A stretch of DNA of 43,363 nucleotides from Frankia torreyi (GCF_000948395.1 NZ_JYFN01000036.1:1-43363), one strand, 5' to 3'; shown: positions 10,404 to 21,282, counted from the first letter of the stretch. Made by a program: numbers and translations. The notes: generated by a model not told the origin, from the sequence alone.

Positions 10404-10640
10404 CCAGGCCGGCCCCGATCCCACATACACACGGTTACCAGCGTGTCCCGCCTGCACGGGTGAGGCCGCCCGTTCGAACATCTTTTGTGGGGAAATCGCG
10501 GACCCGCTCGACACGCGGAGCCCAGCCGCATCGACACGGAGAGTAATTACGATCTTACTTGCTGCCTAGTATCCCCCTGCTAGCGACTGGCCAGGACCGA
10601 CACTCGTCGATTCCGAGGACCGATTGCATCAGGCGGGGGA

Positions 10641-12200
10641 ATGACTCGAACAGAGCAGGCAAGGCCGCCCATGGGACGCCACCGGCGGGAAACCCGGACA
10701 TCGGGTCCGAGCAGGGCCCCGGCGACAGAGACAACGGCAAGAGAATTTCGGAGGACTCGTCGGCGAGGAATCCGTCGATGGCTTCTTCTCGCCGTTCTCT
10801 GCATCGCCCCGATCTTTCTTCTGGGAGGACGCATAAGCCCGGCGCTCGCGGTCTTCGAGCAGACGGGGTCCATTGAGGACGACAGCCGTCAGATCAACTA
10901 CGTGAACGTATGGACCACCTGCGGCGGATGCGCGCCGCCCACGGACAACAGCAGCTACCGCTACTCGGTCGCCGCGGGAGCGACGGTCGGGATCCGGTTC
11001 ACCGGCGCCCAGATCGACATCTACGGCATCCGGTCGCCGCAGGGCGGGATCATCACGGTGAGCATCGACGGGCAGGCGCCTCACACCGTCAACACCTTCG
11101 CTCCGCTGCCCACCAGGGCACTGTTCTACCGCTCGTCGGTACTCAGCGACGGGCCGCACACCGCCTTCGTCGTCAACCTCGGCCGATCCGCGGGCGGATC
11201 GACGGGCACCTGGGTCGGTTTCGACAAGGCTGATACGTTCCGCGAGGTCACTCCGCCGACCACGCCGCCGACCACGCCGCCGACGGAGCCGAACCGCTCC
11301 GGACTGCCGTGGCTGTCGGGCGTCAACGGGGATCCGATCATGGTGCCGGCCGATGTCGACGGTTTCTGCGCCAACCGGGGCAGCCCCTGCGACCTCTCCC
11401 ACGTCTTCGTGAGCCGCAACAGCTGGCAGAACATGGTCGCCCCGTCCTGGGCGGAACAGAACTTCACCGGTTGGCCGGGCCGACTGGTCCTCTCCGTGCC
11501 GCCGTTCCCGGAGAACATCGGGGCCTCCCTGGAGACGTGCGCGACGGGGGCGTACGACACCTACTGGCGGCAGTTCGGCAACACCCTGAACTCGACCGGC
11601 CGGCAGAACTCCATCATCCGGATCGCCTGGGAGGGCAACGGCGACTGGTACCAGTGGTCCGGGCAGAATCCGACCGCGTACGTCAACTGCTGGCGTAAGG
11701 TCGCCGACGCCATCCGGTCGACGGCGAATCCTGATCCGCTGCTCGACTGGTCCATCAACGCCCACTACTCCCAGAACCCGCCGAGCCACAACCCGCTGGA
11801 CCTCTACCCGGGTGACCAGTGGGTCGATGTGATCGGCATCGATGCCTACGACCACTACCCGCCGTCGCGCACGCTCGCGGAGTTCACCAAGCAGGCGAAC
11901 GAGACCGGCGGCATCACCTGGCTGTACAACTTCGCCCGCCAGCACGGGAAGCTCTTCGGTGTCGGGGAATGGGGCGTGGTGAGCGGTCGCGACGACGACG
12001 GCGCCGGCGACAACCCGAACTACATCCAGTTCATGTGGGACTGGCTGCGGGAACGGGCCGGCAAGGGGCTGTACTACGAGAACTACTTCAACACCTGCGA
12101 GCCCCCCAACGTCGGCTCGAACCTCTATCGCCCGTTGGACACCGAGCACTGCCTGTTCCAGAACAACCAGTCCGCGGCCCGCTACAGGGACCTGTGGTAA
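10641..12200 (+). CDS. Secreted GH26-like glycoside hydrolase with N-terminal accessory domain
   Basis: Exported glycosidase of 519 residues, probably a mannanase-type clan GH-A enzyme acting outside the cell. An Arg-rich n-region and hydrophobic core (47-66) end at ALA70, a plausible signal peptidase site. Residues 71-200 form a beta-rich, carbohydrate-binding-like domain. A TPPTTPP linker (204-216) leads to a GH26-like barrel. Candidate catalytic glutamates are E331 in RIAWEGNGDWY (acid/base) and E443 in FGVGEWG (nucleophile). The family's usual His before the acid/base Glu is Trp here. The start may be ATG 10641 or ATG 10671; the first has its purine run too close. It lies beside the polysaccharide cluster and ends at a strong terminator, so trimming of the cell's own glycan is possible (inference). 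Confidence 0.78.
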   Translation: MTRTEQARPPMGRHRRETRTSGPSRAPATETTAREFRRTRRRGIRRWLLLAVLCIAPIFLLGGRISPALAVFEQTGSIEDDSRQINYVNVWTTCGGCAPPTDNSSYRYSVAAGATVGIRFTGAQIDIYGIRSPQGGIITVSIDGQAPHTVNTFAPLPTRALFYRSSVLSDGPHTAFVVNLGRSAGGSTGTWVGFDKADTFREVTPPTTPPTTPPTEPNRSGLPWLSGVNGDPIMVPADVDGFCANRGSPCDLSHVFVSRNSWQNMVAPSWAEQNFTGWPGRLVLSVPPFPENIGASLETCATGAYDTYWRQFGNTLNSTGRQNSIIRIAWEGNGDWYQWSGQNPTAYVNCWRKVADAIRSTANPDPLLDWSINAHYSQNPPSHNPLDLYPGDQWVDVIGIDAYDHYPPSRTLAEFTKQANETGGITWLYNFARQHGKLFGVGEWGVVSGRDDDGAGDNPNYIQFMWDWLRERAGKGLYYENYFNTCEPPNVGSNLYRPLDTEHCLFQNNQSAARYRDLW

Positions 12201-12290
12201 CGCGTGCGGCTGCCCGGGCCGTCCCGTCGCCCCCCGGCGACGGTCCCTCTGGTGACGGTCGCTGACGACGACTGGGTGCCGGAACCGGGG

Positions 12291-12321
12291 CGGGGCGGCG
12301 GGATTCCCGCCCGCCGCCCCG
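12291..12321. terminator. Bidirectional terminator between convergent genes
   Basis: A perfect 12-bp stem, CGGGGCGGCGGG (12291-12302) with CCCGCCGCCCCG (12310-12321), has a 7-base loop. It lies between the plus-strand GH26-like gene and the minus-strand DUF3037 gene, so it can serve both. Confidence 0.75.
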
Positions 12322-12443
12322 CCCTTCCTCGTGGCCGAGCTCGTGTTCCTTGCCCTTCCACAGCCCTTCGCGTCCGATTTGCCCTCGCGGAAGGGCCCGT
12401 GAAGTGCGGCGCGGTTCCCGGTGGCGTGGGTGGCCGCGCCGGG

Positions 12444-12887
12444 TCAGGGAGTCGCGGGATCGGGGTCGGGATCGAGGTCGAGGTCGAGCGAGGGGACCGG
12501 GGGTCCCGGCGGGTCGACCAACAGGGCGACGAGGCGATCCAGCTCGGCCGCCGGGTCGCCGGTCAGGCCGGTGTGGACGGGCGAGGTCTGCACGACGGTG
12601 CTGCGCGGCGCGGTCAGCCAGCGGAACCGCTCTCCGGCGGTGAGCCGCCCGGCCGGCCCCGCCTGCTCGCCGCCGCAGCAGACGGCGCGAAACGCCGCGA
12701 GATGGGCGACGACGACGGCCGGGTCGAGGTAGGGATCGAGGACGCCCAGGCGCCCCTCGTCGAGCCGGCAGCGCAGGTCCAGGTAGCGGGAGCGCTGGCA
12801 GTACAGCATCACGCCGACGTTGACGAACTCGCCCCGTTCCACTCGCGGGACGATCCGGATCATCGCGTACTCGAACAGCTCACGCAT
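12444..12887 (-). CDS. DUF3037 family protein
   Basis: Small protein of 147 residues, function unknown. The N-terminus MRELFEYAMIRIVPRVERGE followed by FVNVGVMLYC is the typical DUF3037 opening. The C-terminus is an Asp/Pro/Leu repeat tail. I chose ATG 12887 because GGAG lies just upstream and the family begins here; the frame's earlier ATG at 12986 is inside the neighbour. The start overlaps the HipA-like stop by eight bases (ATGCGTGA), so translation of the two is coupled. DUF3037 genes commonly sit next to HipA-like kinases (known context), and a joint role is likely. Its biochemical activity is not established. Confidence 0.85.
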   Translation of the reverse strand: MRELFEYAMIRIVPRVERGEFVNVGVMLYCQRSRYLDLRCRLDEGRLGVLDPYLDPAVVVAHLAAFRAVCCGGEQAGPAGRLTAGERFRWLTAPRSTVVQTSPVHTGLTGDPAAELDRLVALLVDPPGPPVPSLDLDLDPDPDPATP

Positions 12888-13812
12888 CGCGGTTCTCCAC
12901 GGCCGCCGCCCCGCCGGTCCGCAGCCAGTCCCCCGCGCGCAGCCAGTCCGGCCGGCCCGCCTTGGCCGAGTCGGCCGGGCTGGCACCGCGCCGGCGGCTC
13001 GCGAGCGCGGCGGCCGCCACCCGGGCGCCCGGCGCCATCTCGGCGGCCGGATGCGCCTGCGCGAGCGCCGCGGTGACCGCGTCCCGCGTGGGCGCCCGGG
13101 CCGCGACCCGCGCCAGCAGCCAGTGGACGTAGTCGGCGCGCGGGACGTCCAGCCAGGCGTCGGGCACGCGGGCGAGAACCGCGGTCAGCAGCTCCGCGTC
13201 GATCCGCGGGGCCAGTGCGGTGTCGGCGGCGGCGAACGTCGTGGGTTGCGCGGCCACGACCGGCAGGAGCACATGGTCGGCGATGCCGGGCAGGACCCGG
13301 CCGACCGCCGCGGCCGCGCTCGCCCAGTCGTGGTGGGGGTACAGGGCGGCGCCGTGGTCGATCAACCACAGCCGACCGCCCCAGACCAGCAGGTTCGGGT
13401 TGCGCCAGGATCTGTCGACGTTGAGCGTCAGGGCGTCGAGCCAGAGCACCCGGGCGGCGATCTCGGGCGTGACGTCGAAGGCCAGTGGATCGTAGGTGAT
13501 GGACCCGGGCAGGTAGTCCATGCCGAGGTTGAGCCCGGCACTGGCCCGCAGCAGATCCTGGACCTCCTGGTCCGGCTCGGTGCGGCCGAGCTCGGGGTCG
13601 ACGTCGATTCCGACGAGCTCGGGCACCGCGAGCCCGAGCTCGCGGGCGAGCTCGCCGACGATCACCTCGGCGACCAGCGCCTTCGGCCCCTGCCCGGCGC
13701 CACTGAACTTGACGACCCAGGTGCCGAGATCGTCGCCCTCCATCAGGCCGGGCAGGCTCCCGCCCTCCCGCAGCGGCGTCGCATACCGCACCGCCGTGAC
13801 GTGTCGCAACAT
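12880..13812 (-). CDS. HipA-like kinase family protein
   Basis: Protein-kinase-like protein of 310 residues, related to the C-terminal kinase region of HipA. Visible kinase features are WVVKF (K35, candidate ATP-binding lysine), the catalytic-loop-like NVDRSWRNPN (N131, D133, R134, N138) and LIDHG (D152) at the place of the metal-binding DFG. It lacks the HipA N-terminal subdomain and there is no HipB antitoxin next to it, so it should not be called a HipAB toxin. It overlaps the DUF3037 gene by eight bases and follows the cyclase-like gene by 96 bases on the same strand. The substrate is unknown. Confidence 0.83.
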   Translation of the reverse strand: MLRHVTAVRYATPLREGGSLPGLMEGDDLGTWVVKFSGAGQGPKALVAEVIVGELARELGLAVPELVGIDVDPELGRTEPDQEVQDLLRASAGLNLGMDYLPGSITYDPLAFDVTPEIAARVLWLDALTLNVDRSWRNPNLLVWGGRLWLIDHGAALYPHHDWASAAAAVGRVLPGIADHVLLPVVAAQPTTFAAADTALAPRIDAELLTAVLARVPDAWLDVPRADYVHWLLARVAARAPTRDAVTAALAQAHPAAEMAPGARVAAAALASRRRGASPADSAKAGRPDWLRAGDWLRTGGAAAVENRDA

Positions 13813-13908
13813 CCCGCCAGTCTGCCCGAGCCGTCACTGCCCCGAGCCAACACTGCCCTGGGCCGCCCGCCTGGCTGGCGGCAGCGGGGTCGGCGGCGGG
13901 CAGCGGGG

Positions 13909-14646
13909 TCAGCGGACGTGGACCGGCCAGGAGCCGGCCGGCGTCGAGACGATGGCGAACAGTGGGGATCTCGCCGCCCGCCGGGCGGGTTCCGGGCGCC
14001 GGTCGGCTGCCGCGTCCCGGGTGGCTGCCGCAGCGGCGAGCCGGGCCGTCGCCCTGGTGAGGCCGGGCATGAGCAACCAGGCGTCGACGCCGGGCCCCGA
14101 CTCCAGCTCCACCTGCTCCGGACGGAAGTCCCGGCCGCGTAACCCCGGATAGTCGTGCTCGACCACATCGTCAAAGAGCTCGCCGGACACCGCCAGGGCG
14201 AGATCGACACTGGGATGGCGCCGCAGCTCGGCTCGTAAGGCGGCACAGTCGCGCAGCGCGGCGACCTTCACCACCGCCCGCCCGGAAAAGCCCGATTCGT
14301 CAAGGAAGGTGATTCCCTGGTGCAGCGCCACCCGCAGGCGAACCCGTTCCGTCCGCGGCACGCCGTCGTTCAGCCGGGCGATGGCGGAACGCAATGTGTC
14401 GACGAATGCTGCGACGAACCGCCCCTCGTCGATTCCGGGCGGCAGGAAGGCGATTTCCCCGCCGCCCACGGCGGGCGGGTTCCAGTGCGCCCGGTCCAGA
14501 GCGGCGACGCGACCGAGTTCCTCGATGACGGCGCCGAGATCCCGCCGCCATCGCGGCGGCCGCAGCACGCCGGGTATCTCGCCGGCGTCCCCGTCGATCT
14601 CCATCGCGATGCACAACCGCCGGATACCCGGTGGCCTTTCACTCAC
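13909..14646 (-). CDS. Degenerate class III nucleotidyl-cyclase-like protein
   Basis: Protein of 245 residues resembling a family common in actinobacteria with a class III cyclase fold. I read the cyclase strand-turn (residues 13-20, AMEIDGD where the family has VDVEGF), the hairpin GGGEIAFLPPG (61-71, where cyclases have GDG), and the RLRVALHQG strand (103-111). Both metal-binding aspartates look changed (E16; Gly at 62-63), so it is probably a sensor or regulator rather than an active cyclase. GTG 14646 has GGAGG six bases upstream. It lies 71 bases downstream of a Crp/Fnr gene on the same strand. The C-terminus after about 205 is Ala/Arg-rich. The family match is by motif reading; a structure prediction would decide. 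Confidence 0.65.
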   Translation of the reverse strand: MSERPPGIRRLCIAMEIDGDAGEIPGVLRPPRWRRDLGAVIEELGRVAALDRAHWNPPAVGGGEIAFLPPGIDEGRFVAAFVDTLRSAIARLNDGVPRTERVRLRVALHQGITFLDESGFSGRAVVKVAALRDCAALRAELRRHPSVDLALAVSGELFDDVVEHDYPGLRGRDFRPEQVELESGPGVDAWLLMPGLTRATARLAAAAATRDAAADRRPEPARRAARSPLFAIVSTPAGSWPVHVR

Positions 14647-14717
14647 GCTGAACCTCCACGGGTCGGAGCCGGGGGAGTTTCAGTGTCACCAGGAACGAGG
14701 ACGGCCGCCCCGTATTC

Positions 14718-15452
14718 TCACGGGTTTGCGGCGAGCCGCAGCGCGTCGAGATCCTGGATCACCACGGCCCGGTAGCCGGTGGCGAGGACGCCTCGCTGGC
14801 GCAGGTCCCGGAGCACCTTGTGGACCGTCGGCTCAGCGGCACCCACGAGGGCGGCGAGCTCCGGCTGGGTGAGCGAGACCCCGACGGAACGGCGCCCATC
14901 CGGCGACGAGCCGCCGTAGGCCCGCTCCAGCTCCAGGATCACCCGCGCCACCCGCACCGCGACCGAGCAGCCGCCGAACTCGACCCGCCGCCGGGTTGCC
15001 GAGCGCAGTTTCGCCGCGATCGTGCTGCTCAGTACCTGGTGCACGTCGGGCTGGCGGCGCAGGAACGCGACGAAGGCGTCCGCCCGAACGACCTTCGCCA
15101 GCACGGCGCCGGCCGCGGTCACAGTCGCGACCCGCGGTTCGGAATCGAGCCCGGCGAGCTCACCGACGAGGTCACCCCCGTGCCGGATCGCGAGCAGGGC
15201 GAACCCGCCGTTCTCGGTGGCGGCGGTGACCTTCACCCAGCCGTTGAGCAGCAGAACGACGAAGTTCGTGCGGTCGCCCTCGTGCATGACGACCTCTTCG
15301 CTCGCGTATTCACGATACGAACCGAGCCGCAGAATCTCCGCGCGACTTTCCGCCGCCATCCGACCGAGGACGCTTGCCGCCGGCCATTCCATCCGGCGCG
15401 GCCGCGGATCCCGGTCGGACCCGCCTCCCGTCGGTTCAGGCTCCTGCCACAC
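14718..15452 (-). CDS. Crp/Fnr family transcriptional regulator
   Basis: DNA-binding regulator of about 244 residues. An N-terminal cyclic-nucleotide-binding-like beta barrel includes EEVVMHEGDRTNFVVLLLNG and a GDLVGELAGLD phosphate-cassette-like stretch. A C-terminal winged helix-turn-helix contains SLTQPELAALVGAAEPTVHK. The cassette lacks the standard arginine-serine pair of E. coli Crp (it reads GELAGLDSEPRVATV), so the ligand is uncertain. I chose GTG 15452 because GAGGGGG lies four bases upstream; an earlier start at 15509 is possible. It is the first gene of a minus-strand run that continues with the cyclase-like protein, the HipA-like kinase and the DUF3037 protein. The 214 bases between it and the pirin stop hold no gene and probably its promoter. 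Confidence 0.9.
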   Translation of the reverse strand: MWQEPEPTGGGSDRDPRPRRMEWPAASVLGRMAAESRAEILRLGSYREYASEEVVMHEGDRTNFVVLLLNGWVKVTAATENGGFALLAIRHGGDLVGELAGLDSEPRVATVTAAGAVLAKVVRADAFVAFLRRQPDVHQVLSSTIAAKLRSATRRRVEFGGCSVAVRVARVILELERAYGGSSPDGRRSVGVSLTQPELAALVGAAEPTVHKVLRDLRQRGVLATGYRAVVIQDLDALRLAANP

Positions 15453-15723
15453 GACGCCCCCTCGCCCATGCCAGCACGGCCGGTCAGCGACGGCACGGAC
15501 CCCACGCACACCGCGTATGCGCGCGCACCGCCGGCATCACGCCCCGGCGACCGTTCGCGGGAGAGTCGTCACCGGACCCCCGGTCCCGTCATCCGGATGC
15601 TGATCCAGCATACCGAGACAATTATCCGAACGAGCCATTCCGGGAACGCAAGGGTGCAGATCGTCCGAATTGCGCAAATACGGTCCGGGCAGGATCACGC
15701 CACCGGCCGGACCGCGAGCGATC

Positions 15724-16692
15724 TCAGCCGCGGTGCGGCATGAGCGCGCCGGCCGGGATGACGCCGAGCTTGCCGGCCTGGAAGTCCTCGACGGCCTGGA
15801 TCAGTTCCGCCCGGGTGTTCATGACGAACGGCCCGTACGCCTCGACGTGCTCGCGAATCGGACGCCCGCCCAGGAGCAGGACCTCCAGTGCCGGCGTCGT
15901 CGCGTCCTGCCGGGCGTCGGCCGCCACCGTCACCAGATCCCCGGCACCGAGGACGGCGAGCTGCCCGGCCTCGATCGGCCGACCAGCCGGGCCGACCGTG
16001 CCGCGGCCGCCGAGGACGTAGGCGAGCGCGTTGAACTCCGGGTTCCAGGGGACATGCACCCGCGCCCCGGGGCTCACCGTCGCATGGACGACGGAGATCG
16101 GCGTGTGCGTCGAGCCCGGACCCCGGTGCTCGCCCACCGCGCCCGCGATGACGCGCAGCAGCGCGCCGCCGTCCGGCGAGGCGACCAGTTCTACCTGCCC
16201 GGCCTCGAGGTTCTGGTAGCGCGGCGGGGTGAACTTGTCCCGGGCCGGCAGGTTCACCCAGAGCTGGATGCCGTGGAACAGGCCCCCGCGCACGACCAGT
16301 TCCTCCGGCGGGGTCTCGATGTGCAGGATGCCTGCGCCGGCGGTCATCCACTGCGTCGCGCCGTCCGTGATGAGCCCGCCGCCGCCGTGGGAGTCCTGGT
16401 GCTGGAAGGTGCCGTCGATCATGTAGGTGACGGTCTCGAAGCCGCGGTGCGGGTGCCACGGGGTGCCCTTGGGCTCGCCGGGGCCGTAGTCGACCGCGCC
16501 CATCTCGTCCATGTGGATGAACGGGTCAAGGTCGGTGAGCCGGACGCCCGCGAAGGCGCGACGGACCGGGAACCCCTCGCCCTCGAAGCCGCTGGGCGCG
16601 GTCGTGATCGTGCGCACCGGGCGGTCGACGGCACCGAGCGCGGGCTCGGCCAGCCGGGGCAGCCGGACGGTGTCGGCGGTGACGGCGGGCAT
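15724..16692 (-). CDS. Pirin family protein
   Basis: Cupin-fold protein of 322 residues; bacterial pirins include quercetin 2,3-dioxygenases and metabolic or redox regulators. The metal site is visible in WHPHRGFETVTYMIDG (two His) and AGILHIETPPEE (His and Glu, where most pirins have HSE). The C-terminal pirin domain begins around HTPISVVHATVSPGARV. I chose ATG 16692 because AGGAGG lies five bases upstream; the longer frame to 16776 runs across the promoter. It is divergent from lon with a 226-base shared intergenic region. A 16-base near-palindrome at 16763-16778 is a likely repressor site. Confidence 0.92.
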   Translation of the reverse strand: MPAVTADTVRLPRLAEPALGAVDRPVRTITTAPSGFEGEGFPVRRAFAGVRLTDLDPFIHMDEMGAVDYGPGEPKGTPWHPHRGFETVTYMIDGTFQHQDSHGGGGLITDGATQWMTAGAGILHIETPPEELVVRGGLFHGIQLWVNLPARDKFTPPRYQNLEAGQVELVASPDGGALLRVIAGAVGEHRGPGSTHTPISVVHATVSPGARVHVPWNPEFNALAYVLGGRGTVGPAGRPIEAGQLAVLGAGDLVTVAADARQDATTPALEVLLLGGRPIREHVEAYGPFVMNTRAELIQAVEDFQAGKLGVIPAGALMPHRG

Positions 16693-16762
16693 GTCGTCCT
16701 CCTGGCTGTGCTTGCGGCCGCCGGCGGGCCGGCCCGAGCGGGCCCGTCCCGGCGTCCTAGAC

Positions 16763-16778
16763 AGTTGTATATGCAACT
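16763..16778 (-). promoter_or_regulatory. MarR-type operator candidate upstream of pirin
   Basis: AGTTGTATATGCAACT is an imperfect 16-base palindrome with AGTTG/CAACT half-sites and an AT centre, the usual form of MarR-family operators. It stands out as one of the few AT-rich spots between two divergent genes and lies 71 bases before the pirin ATG. No MarR gene is in the window, so the cognate regulator is unknown. Confidence 0.5.
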
Positions 16779-16861
16779 ACCTGGCCGACACAACCACACC
16801 CCCGCCGCAATCCTTCCCGCCACGGATGTTCGCTCTGGGCGAGCAACCTCGGGAACAACGG

Positions 16862-16895
16862 TAGGCTAATGGGACTTCAGTCCAGGTGACTCAAC
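16862..16895 (+). promoter_or_regulatory. HAIR-like HspR operator before lon
   Basis: CTTCAGT (16875-16881), a 7-base spacer, and ACTCAAC (16889-16895) match the actinobacterial HAIR consensus CTTGAGT-N7-ACTCAAG at 12 of 14 positions with exact spacing. It starts just after a -10-like TAGGCT (16862-16867) and ends 23 bases before the lon ATG. A bound HspR would block transcription start. HspR control of lon is known in Streptomyces. Confidence 0.65.
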
Positions 16896-16918
16896 TTCCT
16901 CACGTGAGGGTGGACCAC

Positions 16919-19528
<2,610 letters not shown>

Positions 19529-19551
19529 TCACGCTCCTGCGCTCTCCCGCG

Positions 19552-19583
19552 GTCCGGTCGGTGTCCCCGAACACCGGCCGGAC
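19552..19583 (+). terminator. Terminator of lon
   Basis: GTCCGGTCGGTGT (19552-19564) pairs with ACACCGGCCGGAC (19571-19583) around a CCCCGA loop. That is 13 pairs with one G-U, starting 24 bases after the lon stop, with no T tract. Between it and 20018 (435 bases) I see no credible gene; the stretch holds only the tandem repeat at 19908. Confidence 0.75.
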
Positions 19584-19907
19584 GGCGGGCGGCCGCCGTG
19601 AGCTGGGCGGATCGCACAGGCGAGACCGGCATGGCCGGACAAGACCGCATACGGCTTGCAAGCGACACGCCGTGGGCGAGGTAAACACCATGTGACGCCG
19701 GGCGCGCAGGACCCCGAACACGGCTACGGTCGGGGCGTGGATAGTGGCCGCTGTCTTCGGCAGGAGCGCATCGCACAGCAGCGCATCCTGGGGCTCAGTC
19801 GACAAGGGGTACGCCAACGACCGCGCGACAACCGCGGCCCGGCCCGCCCGCCAAGCAGGCCACCCGGCCGCCGGCGGCGCACCCGCTGACCGCGCCCGCC
19901 CCCGCCC

Positions 19908-19945
19908 GTCCGAGACGAGGGCGCCGGTCCGAGACGAGGGCGCCG
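19908..19945. repeat. 19-base tandem duplication
   Basis: GTCCGAGACGAGGGCGCCG occurs twice head to tail (19908-19926 and 19927-19945) in the non-coding region upstream of the small membrane-anchored protein. No function is evident; it looks like a replication-slippage duplication. Confidence 0.85.
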
Positions 19946-20018
19946 GTCAGCACCGCGAACCGGCCCATTAGAGTGACCGGATCCCCCATGGGCGGCGTGG
20001 CGGAGGGACCCGGACGAC

Positions 20019-20486
20019 GTGGACGCCCTCAGACGAGGCTGGATCGGCTTGGCGCTGTTCTTCGCGGCGCTGATACTCATGCCGATCCTGGTCTTCGGGT
20101 ACGACAAGAACCAGCCACCGCGGCACTCGGCGGTCGCCGTCACCGCCACCGATCGTCTCGTCACCGTGGCCCCCTCGCAGCCGGCGACCACGCCGCTCGC
20201 CTTCGCCGGCATCCGCCCGGGTGAGCGGATCTTCGGCTTCCGGGCCATCCGGGTGGTGTCGACCCGTTACAGCGGCCCGCTGGAATTCGTGCTCAACGGG
20301 CCCATCGCCCCGTTCCGGCTGGATCTGAGCCAGCCGCCCTACATTTTCAACCCCCACGTCGGGGGCTGGAAGACCACCGAGGTACCGGACGGGGAGTACA
20401 CCCTGACCGCCATCCCGACCCAGGTGGCCAACGATCACATCTCCATAACGTTTACCGTGGGTAACGGGACGGGTGCGACCGGCTGA
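20019..20486 (+). CDS. Membrane-anchored hypothetical protein
   Basis: Protein of 155 residues that I do not recognise. One hydrophobic N-terminal helix (about 8-27) follows a positively charged MDALRRG, so the rest should lie outside the membrane. The exterior part is beta-rich, ending in [20 protein letters not shown] and a Gly/Thr tail, which suggests a small beta-sandwich. The GTG start at 20019 has GGAGGG about 11 bases upstream, rather far. It lies just upstream of the oligoribonuclease gene on the same strand with an 85-base gap; the two may be co-transcribed but no functional link is visible. Confidence 0.68.
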   Translation: MDALRRGWIGLALFFAALILMPILVFGYDKNQPPRHSAVAVTATDRLVTVAPSQPATTPLAFAGIRPGERIFGFRAIRVVSTRYSGPLEFVLNGPIAPFRLDLSQPPYIFNPHVGGWKTTEVPDGEYTLTAIPTQVANDHISITFTVGNGTGATG

Positions 20487-20571
20487 CATCCGCCGCCGTT
20501 CGCCCGACCACACCGTCCGCCTCCCGGGGGTGCGCGTGACGTTGCGAGCCGCAGACCCTAGTGTCAACGGG

Positions 20572-21282
20572 ATGGATCGACTGGTGTGGATCGACTGCGA
20601 GATGACGGGCCTGGATGCCGCGTCGGATCTGCTGCTGGAAGTGGCCTGCCTGGTTACGGACAGTGAGCTAAACATCCTCGACGAGGGCATCGACCTGGTC
20701 ATCTCGGCGCCGGACGAGGCGCTCGAGGCGATGGTGCCCGTCGTGCGCGAGATGCACCAGAGCTCCGGCCTGACCGCCGCCGTCCGCGCCTCCACGCTGA
20801 CCCTGGCGGACGCGCAGGCGCAGGTCCTCGACTACGTCCGCGCCCGCGTGCCGGAGGTACGCAAGGCGCCGCTGTGCGGCAACTCGATCGCCACCGACCG
20901 CACCTTCCTCGCCCGCCACATGCCGTCGCTGGACGCCCACCTCCACTACCGCATGATCGACGTCTCGTCGATCAAGGAACTGGCTCGGCGTTGGTACGTG
21001 CGGACGTACTACGCGGCGCCCGTCAAGCGGGGCGGCCACCGGGCGCTGGCCGACATCCAGGAGAGCATCGAGGAGCTGCGCTACTACCGGCAGGCGCTGT
21101 TCGTGCCGCCGCCCGGCCCCGGCACCGAGCAGGCACGGACGATCGCGGCCGAGGTCCGCGCCCAGACCGACGCCATCCTCGCCGCGCTCCCCGCCGGCAC
21201 CCTCGCCCCGACGTCGCCGCCCGGCGGCGCCACGGTGGAGAACACCCCGTCGACCGCCCCGGACCGCGCGAACGCAACGTGA
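20572..21282 (+). CDS. orn: Oligoribonuclease
   Basis: 3'-to-5' exoribonuclease of the DEDDh family that finishes RNA decay by degrading di- and short oligonucleotides, including pGpG from cyclic-di-GMP. All catalytic residues are visible: D8 and E10 in [10 protein letters not shown], the Asp in [11 protein letters not shown], and the His/Asp pair in [23 protein letters not shown] 20572 gives the family N-terminus; the upstream open frame is not conserved in character. At 236 residues it exceeds the usual ~180-200 because of a Pro/Ala/Thr-rich C-terminal tail. A tRNA-His gene follows 158 bases downstream, an arrangement seen in other actinobacteria. Confidence 0.96.
   Translation: MDRLVWIDCEMTGLDAASDLLLEVACLVTDSELNILDEGIDLVISAPDEALEAMVPVVREMHQSSGLTAAVRASTLTLADAQAQVLDYVRARVPEVRKAPLCGNSIATDRTFLARHMPSLDAHLHYRMIDVSSIKELARRWYVRTYYAAPVKRGGHRALADIQESIEELRYYRQALFVPPPGPGTEQARTIAAEVRAQTDAILAALPAGTLAPTSPPGGATVENTPSTAPDRANAT

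Noticed and set aside
10404-10640. Riboswitch (for example ydaO-type) before the secreted GH26-like gene
   Set aside because: I could not find the conserved core of any class I know; only an AT-richer promoter-like stretch is visible.
12880-13812. HipAB toxin-antitoxin system
   Set aside because: There is no HipB-like DNA-binding gene and the HipA N-terminal subdomain is missing; the partner is DUF3037.
13909-14646. Pycsar-type antiphage cyclase
   Set aside because: The metal-binding residues look lost and no cyclic-nucleotide-gated effector is adjacent; the Crp neighbour is a transcription factor.
19656-19889. Plus-strand 77-residue frame
   Set aside because: No ribosome site, Arg/Pro-rich composition and no conserved pattern; treated as non-coding.
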